This document shows, one piece after another, positions 15,788 through 22,737 of a stretch of DNA of 32,233 bases (its first letter is position 1; each line of letters begins with the position of its first letter). The DNA lies in assembly GCA_021801765.1 (NCBI GenBank), contig JAJYXO010000042.1, forward strand, positions 1 to 32,233, read 5' to 3'. The translations under genes and the position numbers were made by a program. The notes under the pieces were generated by a model. It saw only the letters and a list, made by a program, of their open reading frames with translations. It was not told the DNA's origin and did not search any database. The stretch is from Microcaldota archaeon (lineage in GTDB: Archaea > Micrarchaeota > Micrarchaeia > Micrarchaeales > CABMGC01).

Positions 15788-16828
15788 ATGAATATGCCTG
15801 CAGTTGTGCCAGATTCTTCAGTGCTGCCCTTCAGGCACCAGCTAGACGCAAGTTTGCTCTCGAATAAAGCAAATTTTGAGCGCTATGATACTGGCATAGA
15901 TGAATTCGCTTCGTTGATAGAAAAAGATACAAAGAGGGTATTTCCTTTCAAGTACGACAGGCCAGAAGATTTAATCTCTAAAGGCACATTTGCCTCATAT
16001 GAAGGCGATGTTAATGCCTTTGTATCTGGTTTCAGAAACCGCGAGCGGCTAGGTTTTCTCATATTAATCTATCTTGGCCGGACCCAAAACAAGCTGAAAG
16101 CCCAGAATAGCTCCACTGATCTCTCAATGATTATTTTTTTCAGCAGGCTCTCAATGCTATGCAGCGAACTTGAAAGGATGACTTCCAAGGAAGCTAAAAT
16201 AACTGTCGCAGTTGAGAACACATTCTTCGAAAGAAATATTTTTCGCTCAACTGCAGACCCTGAGGCCGAGATTCGCAATATTCGGCGGCTTCTTTCTGAT
16301 TTTGAAATAAAACGCATATGTTTCGAACCTGTGCAGAAATTCCTCGGAGAAGGCTATATTGACTCCTTCAACAATAACCTGGAGGCACTGAAAAGAAGGG
16401 AAAGCGAGCTGAAGGCAGACTCTAACTTCAACAAGATGTTCAGCCTTTTCTATGGCTCTTACCCGACGAAATCCTTCGATGAAGCTCTCTCGCTCTATTC
16501 AGCAGGCACAAACCCTGAAATTTCGGAATGGGCGCTGGAAAGCACTATTAGGTACATGGCATTCTTCAACGCAAGAGATGAGACAGATTTCTGGGGAAGA
16601 AACAGCGATTTTATTCGAAGCACTGACAGCAATAGGAAAGGGGTTCTCTCATTCAGATTCAGCATTGGCAGACTCTCTCCAACTCAAGGCACATCAACTA
16701 CAAATAAGGGGGAAATAGGCACCGAATACTACTATGACATAGTTAAAGCCTCATCTATGAAAAATGAGACCATCAATTTTCTATGTTATAAGGGCGCAGA
16801 AATGTGTGTTTCAAACCCACAAATCTGA
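15788..16828 (+). CDS. Hypothetical protein with weak isonitrile-synthase (PvcA/DIT1)-like motif pattern
   Basis: A 346-residue soluble protein without a clear family. By eye, several segments run in the order seen in PvcA/DIT1 isonitrile synthases (PF05141): FPFKYDRPED near 52, RTQNKLK near 100 (cf. K-S-x-N-x-x-K), DLSMIIFFSRLSMLCSEL (cf. the D-x-x-E-x-x-x-L-x-x-L-x-x-x-C helix), EAKITVAVENTFFERN (cf. A-x-x-T-I-x-S-D-G-x-V-F-x-D) and LSFRFSIGRLSPTQG near the C-terminus (cf. I-R-L-S-I-H-P). Length also fits (PvcA is about 330). However, the Asp-Gly of the core strand is replaced by Glu-Asn, so activity is doubtful even if the fold is right. GATAGGAAACGGT precedes the ATG. The homology is a hypothesis; coding status is likely. 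Confidence 0.7.
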   Translation: MNMPAVVPDSSVLPFRHQLDASLLSNKANFERYDTGIDEFASLIEKDTKRVFPFKYDRPEDLISKGTFASYEGDVNAFVSGFRNRERLGFLILIYLGRTQNKLKAQNSSTDLSMIIFFSRLSMLCSELERMTSKEAKITVAVENTFFERNIFRSTADPEAEIRNIRRLLSDFEIKRICFEPVQKFLGEGYIDSFNNNLEALKRRESELKADSNFNKMFSLFYGSYPTKSFDEALSLYSAGTNPEISEWALESTIRYMAFFNARDETDFWGRNSDFIRSTDSNRKGVLSFRFSIGRLSPTQGTSTTNKGEIGTEYYYDIVKASSMKNETINFLCYKGAEMCVSNPQI

Positions 16829-16866
16829 CATGTAGAGAAGCAATTTAGTATTTGCTGTTAATAATT

Positions 16867-17766
16867 ATGAAGATGGATACGTATATCGGCTTGGATATGG
16901 GTAAGACTAAATTAGCTGCTGGCCTCGTTACTGAAGAAGGCAAGATACTAAGAAGGAATTCAGTGCTAACCGATTGGAGTGATGGCGGCATAAACATACT
17001 CGATCAAAGCAGGAACCTTTTGCGTAGCCTCATCGAAGGCGCTGAAAAACCAAAGGGAATAGGCATCGGATGCTTTGCGCTTGTGGACCAACGCCGCGGG
17101 GTTATAATAAAAAGTTCTGTTAAGTCTTGGATAAATACGCCGCTCTCCAAGATATTCTCTGAAGAATTCGGCATGCCTACTGTAATAAACACTGATGTGG
17201 AAGCAGCATGCTTGGCAGAGTACCTTTTTGGCGCAGCAAAAGGTTCAAGGACAGCTTCGTATATGACTATATCCTCTGGCATAGCTGAGGCCACAATTTT
17301 TAATGGCAGAATATGGCATGGAAGCAGATCTCTGGCCGGCCATATAGGCCACCTTGAGATGAACTGCCCTGGCACTATGGACGACCTATTCAGCGGCTGG
17401 GGGATGGACGAAAAAGCGAAAAATATATCTGGCAACAAAATAAGCACCAAAGAGATATTCGATGCTGTAAATACAGATCCAAACCATCCATATTCAAAGA
17501 TAATAAAAGACGCAGTAAGAACTGCAGGGGCGGCAGTTGCATGGATAAACAATCTGATAAACCCTGATGTGATAGTTATCGGAGGCAGCATAGGGCACAA
17601 TCAGAAGGGCTTCGTAAATGCCATAAAGTCGGAAGCAGAAAGGATAATGGGCGTTTATATGGTGCAATATCCCGGCGGCCTTAATGTACTACCTTCTGCA
17701 CTCGGCAGCGACAACGGGATAATAGGCGCAGCTCTGCTTCCTAAGAACGAGGTTGCAAACGATTGA
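16867..17766 (+). CDS. ROK-family sugar kinase/regulator-like protein
   Basis: ASKHA-fold protein of 299 residues, of the ROK family of glucokinases, N-acetylhexosamine kinases and related repressors. The phosphate-1 loop is GLDMGKTKLAAGLV (8-21). The catalytic aspartate is in INTDVEAACLAEY (Asp110). The substrate loop is AGHIGHLEMN (157-166), matching G-E-x-G-H. The adenosine motif is PDVIVIGGSIG. The usual zinc motif C-x-C-G-x2-G-C-x-E after the GH loop is missing: only one Cys remains (MNCPGTMDDLF). A DNA-binding domain is absent, so it is kinase-like rather than a NagC-type repressor. I chose ATG 16867 over a TTG 15 bases upstream. The sugar is unknown. Confidence 0.8.
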   Translation: MKMDTYIGLDMGKTKLAAGLVTEEGKILRRNSVLTDWSDGGINILDQSRNLLRSLIEGAEKPKGIGIGCFALVDQRRGVIIKSSVKSWINTPLSKIFSEEFGMPTVINTDVEAACLAEYLFGAAKGSRTASYMTISSGIAEATIFNGRIWHGSRSLAGHIGHLEMNCPGTMDDLFSGWGMDEKAKNISGNKISTKEIFDAVNTDPNHPYSKIIKDAVRTAGAAVAWINNLINPDVIVIGGSIGHNQKGFVNAIKSEAERIMGVYMVQYPGGLNVLPSALGSDNGIIGAALLPKNEVAND

Positions 17767-17782
17767 CATTTAGGTGTTTTAG

Positions 17783-18607
17783 ATGGATAATGGAGAATTC
17801 GACACAGAACTTATGGACGCAGCTATATACAGCAAGAGCCCATTCACGAAAATCGCTGCTCTTGAACGATTCGGTAAAAAACTAACAGTGCTGCAGAAGG
17901 CAAAAATACTCAAAGATACAAATCCGTATGTAAGAAAAGCAGCTACCATATATCTTGGCCTTTCAGAGAGTCAGTTAGAACACATGCAACATGACAAAAG
18001 CTGGCATGTAAGGAAGACGCCGCCAAGGTATCTGAAACAGAATGGCCGTCAGATAGACATCTCCCTGAATGATAAGCACGAGGCAGTAAGGGCCTTCGCA
18101 GTCTTAAAGCAGAACTTAAATGAGAAGCAGATGGAGAAGGCAATTTCAGATCCAAGCAAGAAAGTAAGGGAAGCAGCAACATGGAGGAATCTGCATGAAA
18201 AAGAGAAGTTTAGCGAAGGGCTTTCTTCAAAAAACTGGTATATACGCGTAGCTGCCATAGAGATGTTCAAATCAAAGCTCACAGGAAGTAATGTCTCGGA
18301 GCAACTTTCATGCAGTAATTGGTATGTGAGGAAGACGATATCCAGTGTCGACAAAATATTTAACAAGGCGCAGATATCTGCCGCGCTAAACGATCCGCAT
18401 TGGAGAGTAAGGGAAGCAGTAGGATGGCATCAGGATCTTACAAAAGAGCAGACCGAGAATATACTTAAAGACCCCAACCCTGCAATCCGTTCGCTCGCAT
18501 ACGCTAAGAGGGATCTGAACAAATATCTAATAGAAAAAGGCCTGAAAGACCCAGATTGGAGAGTAAGGGAAGCAGTCAGGATTTTTCAGCTTCGCAAGGC
18601 TGAATGA
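17783..18607 (+). CDS. HEAT/LRV-like helical repeat protein
   Basis: The 274-residue product is built almost entirely of about nine repeats of 25-28 residues. Each is centred on a D-P-x-W-x-V-R-x-A motif: TNPYVRKAA, DKSWHVRKT, DKHEAVRAFA, DPSKKVREAA, NWYIRVAA, NWYVRKTI, DPHWRVREAV, DPNPAIRSLA, DPDWRVREAV. This is the pattern of PBS-lyase-type HEAT or leucine-rich-variant (LRV) repeats, which form an extended solenoid used for protein binding. No catalytic domain is attached. It starts 17 bases after the ROK gene stop with AGGTG upstream, so the two are probably one transcript. The partner is unknown. Confidence 0.8.
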   Translation: MDNGEFDTELMDAAIYSKSPFTKIAALERFGKKLTVLQKAKILKDTNPYVRKAATIYLGLSESQLEHMQHDKSWHVRKTPPRYLKQNGRQIDISLNDKHEAVRAFAVLKQNLNEKQMEKAISDPSKKVREAATWRNLHEKEKFSEGLSSKNWYIRVAAIEMFKSKLTGSNVSEQLSCSNWYVRKTISSVDKIFNKAQISAALNDPHWRVREAVGWHQDLTKEQTENILKDPNPAIRSLAYAKRDLNKYLIEKGLKDPDWRVREAVRIFQLRKAE

Positions 18608-18670
18608 ACCTCTGTATCAAACCGCGGGCAAATACCTTTGAGAAGAACTGCAAATTGTTAACCTGCAGGC

Positions 18671-19600
18671 CTATTCCTTCAACTTCAGCTTGAGCTCCTC
18701 TATTTCCGTTACATTTAGTGGGTCCTTGTCAAGAAGCCCAGCAAGGTGAAAGGTAATGTAATCGCCTATATGCACCATCGACATTATCCTCGAAAGTCTT
18801 GATTTACCCCTTGCCCCTATCTGCCTGAACATCGTGCCGGTTATCTCTTCAGTAGCCTTTATCCTCTTGTCCATCCTGCTGTCTCTGTTGTCGCTCAAGC
18901 AGAAGAAATAGAAATCTGATTTCTTGTACGTATTCTTCAGCGCCATAGTGTCATTATGGTTGAGCTCAGGAAACGAGCTGGAATACGCAATTACTTTCGA
19001 ATTCTCATTAAACTGCGTCTTCCACCTGTAAGCTACAGCTTTGTATGGATATACTCCATATATGACAGGTATCTTCTTCCCCATGGCAACCTCCTCAGCT
19101 ATGAGCTTCTCACCTTCGTTTTGTGCATCTATCTTTCCCAGAATATCGTATGCCTCTCCTATCTCATCATTGCCTGCCATGCCGAAAGATTTCAAGAGCG
19201 GCATTATCATGTATCCAAGCGCAGCCCTTGGCTGGAGCCCCTGCGGTATGATTATCGGTTCCTTAGATTCAGATGCCAGCGCTCCTCCAGATGTTATTGC
19301 AACCATCTTGGCGCCTTTTTCTGCAGCCTTATCGTACGCAGAGAGAGTCTCTTCAGTATTGCCTGAATAGCTTATAGCAACAAAAAGCGTTTCTTTATCT
19401 ACAAAGTTCGGTATGTGATAGTCATTTACCATGTATACTGGCAACTCCGAGTAAATCTCCTGGAAGATCATGCCCGCTATGCCTGATCCTCCCATTCCTG
19501 CTATAACTATATTCTTGGCTCCAGCAACATCGAAAACCCTGTCAAACTTCAGTTGCTCCTTCAACGATACTAATTCCTTCACATAAGCTTCATTGGCCAT
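18671..19600 (-). CDS. Bifunctional phosphoglucose/phosphomannose isomerase
   Basis: SIS-domain isomerase interconverting glucose-6-P or mannose-6-P with fructose-6-P, the archaeal/crenarchaeal-type PGI/PMI of central sugar metabolism. It has two SIS halves. Key motifs are IAGMGGSGIAG (33-43), SYSGNTEET (78-86), the arginine in QPRAALGYM (Arg125), and the catalytic block FPELNHNDTMA with Glu212 and His215. The product is 309 residues from the ATG at 19598-19600, the normal family length. An in-frame upstream ATG at 19666 would add 22 unusual Cys-rich residues and is rejected. A GGTG lies seven bases before the chosen start. Confidence 0.88.
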   Translation of the reverse strand: MANEAYVKELVSLKEQLKFDRVFDVAGAKNIVIAGMGGSGIAGMIFQEIYSELPVYMVNDYHIPNFVDKETLFVAISYSGNTEETLSAYDKAAEKGAKMVAITSGGALASESKEPIIIPQGLQPRAALGYMIMPLLKSFGMAGNDEIGEAYDILGKIDAQNEGEKLIAEEVAMGKKIPVIYGVYPYKAVAYRWKTQFNENSKVIAYSSSFPELNHNDTMALKNTYKKSDFYFFCLSDNRDSRMDKRIKATEEITGTMFRQIGARGKSRLSRIMSMVHIGDYITFHLAGLLDKDPLNVTEIEELKLKLKE

Positions 19601-19743
19601 TTTGAACACCGTTGATTTTATGCACGAATAACAATAAATAAGTACACAGCAAAACTTCGGAAGCAATTGTCAACACCAATATCATACGCATCTTCGTCAA
19701 ACTCATAAATCTCCTGGAACATTTATAAGCCGCCAACAAAGAT

Positions 19744-20415
19744 ATGTATCACCATGGACATATCCATCTGGTAATTGCTAGCGATGATATCATGATAGAA
19801 GGCATTGCAATGCGAAGGCCGCACATCTCTAAGGCTGTTTTGCAGAACTCTGAGGAAATACGAAAGCTTGCTACATGGATGGGCAGCAATGCAGAATTAT
19901 CAGTCTCTTATATGCGCAGCGCATCCAAAAAAACTGAAATAGGGAGAGCTGCGCTCGGATTCCTTTATACACATAACACCTTGCTAGAATTGACATCGCG
20001 TGGCAGAAAATATGGGTTAGATTCCACATATTCCTGTTCTGAAAAGTGGCACGATGCGGGGATAACTCGTATCCTAAAAGATGCATCTAGAGATATGGGA
20101 ATCAGTTACACAGTTCAGGGCCGCTCCAAGATACTCATAGCGACAGCAGAACTTCTTGAGAGATCCCTTAGCATCTCTTCAGGAAATGAACTTGCATTAT
20201 TTGCAGGGCACGTTACAAGGGCTGCCAAAGCACTCAGGAGGAGATTTAACAAGGCCCTCCCAACTCCTTCTGCGTTTTCAAAGGTAAACTCAACGCAAAA
20301 CTATATCTATTCGTGCTTGTGCACTATAACTGCGACATATTGCTCCCTGCGCGACCCGCTTGAATCATCAGAGTGTTCTTCCTTCGAAGTAGCGCTTAAA
20401 AAAAGCATAAGATAG
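19744..20415 (+). CDS. Hypothetical helical protein, unknown function
   Basis: Not recognised. The 223-residue product lacks a signal peptide and appears largely helical and basic. It contains several cysteines in the C-terminal half (YSCLCTITATYCSLRDPLE). A TATA-like ATTTATAA (19721-19728) and a CATAAAT (19704-19710) lie just upstream; spacing to ATG 19744 is short, so the mRNA may be leaderless or translation may begin at the ATG at 19792. It is divergent from PGI/PMI and convergent with the ITP/XTPase gene, with no operon partners. Confidence 0.55.
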   Translation: MYHHGHIHLVIASDDIMIEGIAMRRPHISKAVLQNSEEIRKLATWMGSNAELSVSYMRSASKKTEIGRAALGFLYTHNTLLELTSRGRKYGLDSTYSCSEKWHDAGITRILKDASRDMGISYTVQGRSKILIATAELLERSLSISSGNELALFAGHVTRAAKALRRRFNKALPTPSAFSKVNSTQNYIYSCLCTITATYCSLRDPLESSECSSFEVALKKSIR

Positions 20416-20432
20416 TATCTCTATTCATTGTA

Positions 20433-21029
20433 TTACAAGTTCTTTCTGTAAAGCTCCGGTCTAAGGAACGGCGCAAGGGCATAGAAGCATAAAATTTTGA
20501 ACATCTCTTCCCTGTTCGTAAGCTCTTTTGTAAGTAACCCTATTGCTCCTGTTTTCATGTTGGCATTCTTTACTCCAAAGACGTTATCTGCGATATCCTT
20601 CAACTCTTCACCTTCCCTTATTCGCTTTGCTATGTACTCAGGTATGGATATAGACGTGCCTCCGCCTATGCCTATTCTTCCGTTCCCATCCACTACGGCG
20701 ACATAGCTGCATAGCATTAGCTCTGCGCCTGTTTTTTCCACTCCTCCTTCCATCCCTACGCCAAAATCTGCCCCAGTTTTCTTAATTGCCTCTTTTGCTC
20801 TATTCTCAGCCCCTCTCCTTGTTTCAGAGGAACTCATCGGCATCTCCGACACCCCTGATCTTGTTTTAAGCTTGCTGATTCTAACATTCCCAAAAGCCTC
20901 AGTGAACGCGGCTTCTGCTGCATTTACCTTTACCGGGTTTGTCGAGCCTACTGCGACAAGTATACCTATCTTGGTATCTCGTATCCTTTCTGCTTTAGGT
21001 TCTCCCTGTCCATCATGCTGTAGCGCCAT
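20433..21029 (-). CDS. Inosine/xanthosine triphosphatase (YjjX/PF01931-like)
   Basis: House-cleaning phosphatase that removes deaminated purine nucleotides (ITP, XTP) from the pool. The family core starts at ILVAVGSTNPVKVNAAEAAF and continues through MPMSSSETRRGAENRAKEA, FGVGMEGGVEK, and GGGTSISIPEYIA with a basic C-terminus. The start is uncertain. The family's normal N-terminus lies exactly at the aIF1A stop, where the frame has ATA codons (20967-20969 and 20961-20963) but no ATG, GTG or TTG. The nearest ATG (21027-21029) lies inside aIF1A and adds about 20 residues (198 in total). It is the third gene of the aIF2-beta/aIF1A operon. Confidence 0.8.
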   Translation of the reverse strand: MALQHDGQGEPKAERIRDTKIGILVAVGSTNPVKVNAAEAAFTEAFGNVRISKLKTRSGVSEMPMSSSETRRGAENRAKEAIKKTGADFGVGMEGGVEKTGAELMLCSYVAVVDGNGRIGIGGGTSISIPEYIAKRIREGEELKDIADNVFGVKNANMKTGAIGLLTKELTNREEMFKILCFYALAPFLRPELYRKNL

Positions 21030-21268
21030 ACTATGTCGCCTCGTTTGTCTCCTTGCACCACCCATGGCTTTACTAGAACAACGTCTCCCTCCTTTATCCA
21101 AAATCTCCTCTTCAGCCTTCCTGGTATAGAACATGTCCTTTCGTTCTTGTCTGAGCAGAAGACCATGAAATTTGTGGCGCCTAGCGCCTTGGTGATAATC
21201 CCTATTATCTCATCGTCCTTTGGAAGCAGCAGCGCACGCGGGGCTTCGGGGTTTGGCTTTTTGTACAT
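20966..21268 (-). CDS. eif1a: Translation initiation factor aIF1A
   Basis: OB-fold initiation factor (homologue of eukaryotic eIF1A and bacterial IF1) that binds the A-site of the small ribosomal subunit. The 100-residue product shows the conserved series LLPKDDEIIGIITKALGATN, MVFCSDKNERTCSIPG, RLKRRFWIKEGDVVLVKPW and GDIVWRY. The ATG at 21266-21268 is eight bases after the aIF2-beta stop. Its own 3' end overlaps the likely start region of the downstream NTPase gene. Confidence 0.95.
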   Translation of the reverse strand: MYKKPNPEAPRALLLPKDDEIIGIITKALGATNFMVFCSDKNERTCSIPGRLKRRFWIKEGDVVLVKPWVVQGDKRGDIVWRYSMMDRENLKQKGYEIPR

Positions 21269-21276
21269 ATGACCAC

Positions 21277-21702
21277 TCAGTAGCTTTTTACAGTATACCT
21301 AGCTCCACATGCTTCGCATATTATATTGACGTATCCCCTGTCCCTGCCTTCCATGCGCGTATCTGGCTTGCCGCACTCCTTGCATATGACGTAGGCTACG
21401 AAAAATCTCTTTATCTTTTCATTTAGGGTATTTGCGTTTACTTTCGCGCTTATCTCCATGCCGTGCGCTGTAAGGCTTACTGGGGCTGCCAATTCTCTTG
21501 TGAGGTATTTTGCTATCTCACTCTTGTCCCTTCTCGCCTTGTCAGCTATCTGATCAATATTCTTCACTATAGTTTTGTTGCCCTGCACCAGCGAATCTGC
21601 TAAAGGTATCTGAAAGTCAGATTTCTCTGCGGATAGGCTCGGCAACTCTGCAAACGCCCTATCTAGCAACTGCTCATAATTCACTTTAATCACATATAAC
21701 AT
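21277..21702 (-). CDS. eif2b: Translation initiation factor aIF2 subunit beta
   Basis: Beta subunit of the archaeal initiator-tRNA-delivering factor aIF2. It contains the conserved N-terminal YEQLLDRAFAELPS, the core (NKTIVKNIDQIADKARRDKS, YLTRELAAP) and a C-terminal zinc ribbon, C-K-E-C-G ... C-E-A-C-G. Length is 141 residues from the ATG at 21700-21702. The TATA box at 21715-21722 places the transcript start near 21692, downstream of that ATG. The GTG at 21682-21684 (giving a protein beginning NYEQLLDRA after the initiator) or the GTG at 21691-21693 is therefore the more likely start. It leads the operon aIF2-beta, aIF1A, ITP/XTPase. Confidence 0.94.
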   Translation of the reverse strand: MLYVIKVNYEQLLDRAFAELPSLSAEKSDFQIPLADSLVQGNKTIVKNIDQIADKARRDKSEIAKYLTRELAAPVSLTAHGMEISAKVNANTLNEKIKRFFVAYVICKECGKPDTRMEGRDRGYVNIICEACGARYTVKSY

Positions 21703-21714
21703 TCAACGTAAGCA

Positions 21715-21722
21715 TATTTAAA
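21715..21722 (-). promoter_or_regulatory. TATA box of the aIF2-beta operon
   Basis: TTTAAATA on the minus strand. At usual archaeal spacing transcription begins near 21692, which argues for a GTG start of aIF2-beta. Confidence 0.5.
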
Positions 21723-21919
21723 TGTAAATACACCTGCTTTTGGCACTCTCAATGTCCCTTTTTCTTTTTGCTTTGAAATCATTAGCGAACAGAAACGCAA
21801 CCTATGGGCACCCGCTCATTATGCGTCCGCGCGCCTTCTGTTGAATCTTTGTTGGATGTTTGCATTTATAAATCCCGAAAGGAGGAAACTGGAAGCTAGA
21901 TGCGACCTTTTCTTTATAG

Positions 21920-21936
21920 AATTACCAATAGTAATT
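21920..21936 (+). terminator. Weak hairpin plus T-run, possible terminator
   Basis: AATTAC pairs with GTAATT around the loop CAATA, followed by TTAT. With the TATA box at 21865-21872 it would bound a transcript of about 45 bases. The stem is AT-rich and weak, so this is tentative. Confidence 0.25.
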
Positions 21937-21953
21937 TTATATGCTAAAATTAT

Positions 21954-21961
21954 TATAAATA
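21954..21961 (+). promoter_or_regulatory. Probable TATA box for the 21987 ORF and transglutaminase-like gene
   Basis: An ATTATAAATA-type element is centred about 26 bases before an expected start near 21983, only a few bases ahead of the ATG at 21987. A second AT-rich element (CATATAATA, about 21968-21976) lies just downstream. Confidence 0.4.
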
Positions 21962-21986
21962 TGTTGCATATAATAACTTAAACATC

Positions 21987-22067
21987 ATGAATGATCAAAT
22001 GAAAACCCGGACACTGAAGACAAACCTAATGGCATTTGCTCTCCATTCAAAATTCTTTGCCGCGTGA
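21987..22067 (+). CDS. Candidate 26-residue upstream ORF
   Basis: Open frame of 26 codons (starts MNDQMKTRTLK, ends HSKFFAA) located right behind the promoter. It ends four bases before the ATG of the transglutaminase-like gene, in a different frame. The spacing would allow translational coupling. The peptide is basic with a hydrophobic middle. There is no homology that I recognise; it could be a chance frame. Confidence 0.25.
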   Translation: MNDQMKTRTLKTNLMAFALHSKFFAA

Positions 22068-22071
22068 TTTT

Positions 22072-22665
22072 ATGCCTGAAATTATAGATCGCAGAGCAAT
22101 AATATTGACGCAGTTTCCCACGGGCAATATGCGCAATTCGAGACAAAGTGTAGAAGTAACCTGCAGCGATTCAACACTAACCGGATTTCTTAGAAAGGCT
22201 TCCGGGCAGATTCCAAAAAATTCAATCAGGAGCACTGCAAAAGCAGTTATGGAGCTTGTAAGCGATTCCCTAAAATTTGATTTTGAGAGAGAGTTGTCTA
22301 TCCATGTGAGCTGGATACAATGCAATGGGTATAAGCTGCCTGTCAAACTTGGGGAATTCATATCAGAAGGAGTCGGCGTCTGCGTGGAGCGGTCGATTCT
22401 TTCACAAGTGACGCTTTCATATCTCGGAGTGAAGAGCTCCTTAGCATGTGCCTTCGCAAAAAAGGAACATGTTGGCAAACTCTTTGGCCATTTCTGGGTT
22501 GAACTAAAGGATGAAAATGGCATTTCTTTTGTTCTGGATCCTAACGATGGCCTTCTCAGTTTAGAGCGGGCTTACATGCATTATGAAATACCTGAAAAGA
22601 GGCTGATTGCATTAAGGCAAGAGATAAGTAGGCCACTGCATGAGCTTCTAAGATCTGCAAGTTAG
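22072..22665 (+). CDS. Transglutaminase-like cysteine protease-fold protein
   Basis: A 197-residue protein of the transglutaminase-like superfamily. The catalytic triad is visible in order: Cys104 in EGVGVCVERSILSQVTL, His140 in FGHFWVELKDENG, and Asp156 in FVLDPNDG. The segment LSYLGVKSSLACAF between Cys and His is the usual helix and strand. No signal peptide or membrane helix, so a cytoplasmic peptidase or deamidase-like role is possible. Substrate unknown. The ATG at 22072 is preferred over an in-frame TTG at 22036, which would add 12 residues. Confidence 0.7.
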   Translation: MPEIIDRRAIILTQFPTGNMRNSRQSVEVTCSDSTLTGFLRKASGQIPKNSIRSTAKAVMELVSDSLKFDFERELSIHVSWIQCNGYKLPVKLGEFISEGVGVCVERSILSQVTLSYLGVKSSLACAFAKKEHVGKLFGHFWVELKDENGISFVLDPNDGLLSLERAYMHYEIPEKRLIALRQEISRPLHELLRSAS

Positions 22666-22737
22666 AATATGAAAGCTTCTTAATCCAACATTGCAAAAAA
22701 GAAACCGCTATAAAGAGAATAGTTCAAGGATAGAAGC

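Larger units (their letters stand above)
21703..22071. other. 369-base intergenic region with several promoters
   Basis: This is the longest stretch without an established gene. It holds the aIF2-beta TATA (21715-21722), a T-rich run (about 21750-21765), and a plus-strand TATA (TTTATAAA, 21865-21872) followed by GGAGG (21881-21885) and a small AT-rich hairpin (21920-21936). A second plus-strand TATA region (about 21954-21961) and a 26-codon ORF (21987-22067) follow. Nothing resembling tRNA, a C/D-box RNA with clear boxes, or a mobile element was seen. Confidence 0.5.

Noticed and set aside
19601-19666. N-terminal extension of PGI/PMI (22 residues from an upstream ATG)
   Set aside because: Cys-rich, unlike family N-termini; the ATG at 19600 has a GGTG and fits known lengths.
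21750-21765. T-rich run on the plus strand as a terminator
   Set aside because: No plus-strand gene ends upstream of it, and on the minus strand it is an A-run upstream of the aIF2-beta promoter.
21987-22050. C/D-box-like words (ATGATCA, CTGA) suggesting a guide RNA
   Set aside because: Boxes are imperfect, no C'/D' pair is found at proper spacing, and no terminal stem is present.
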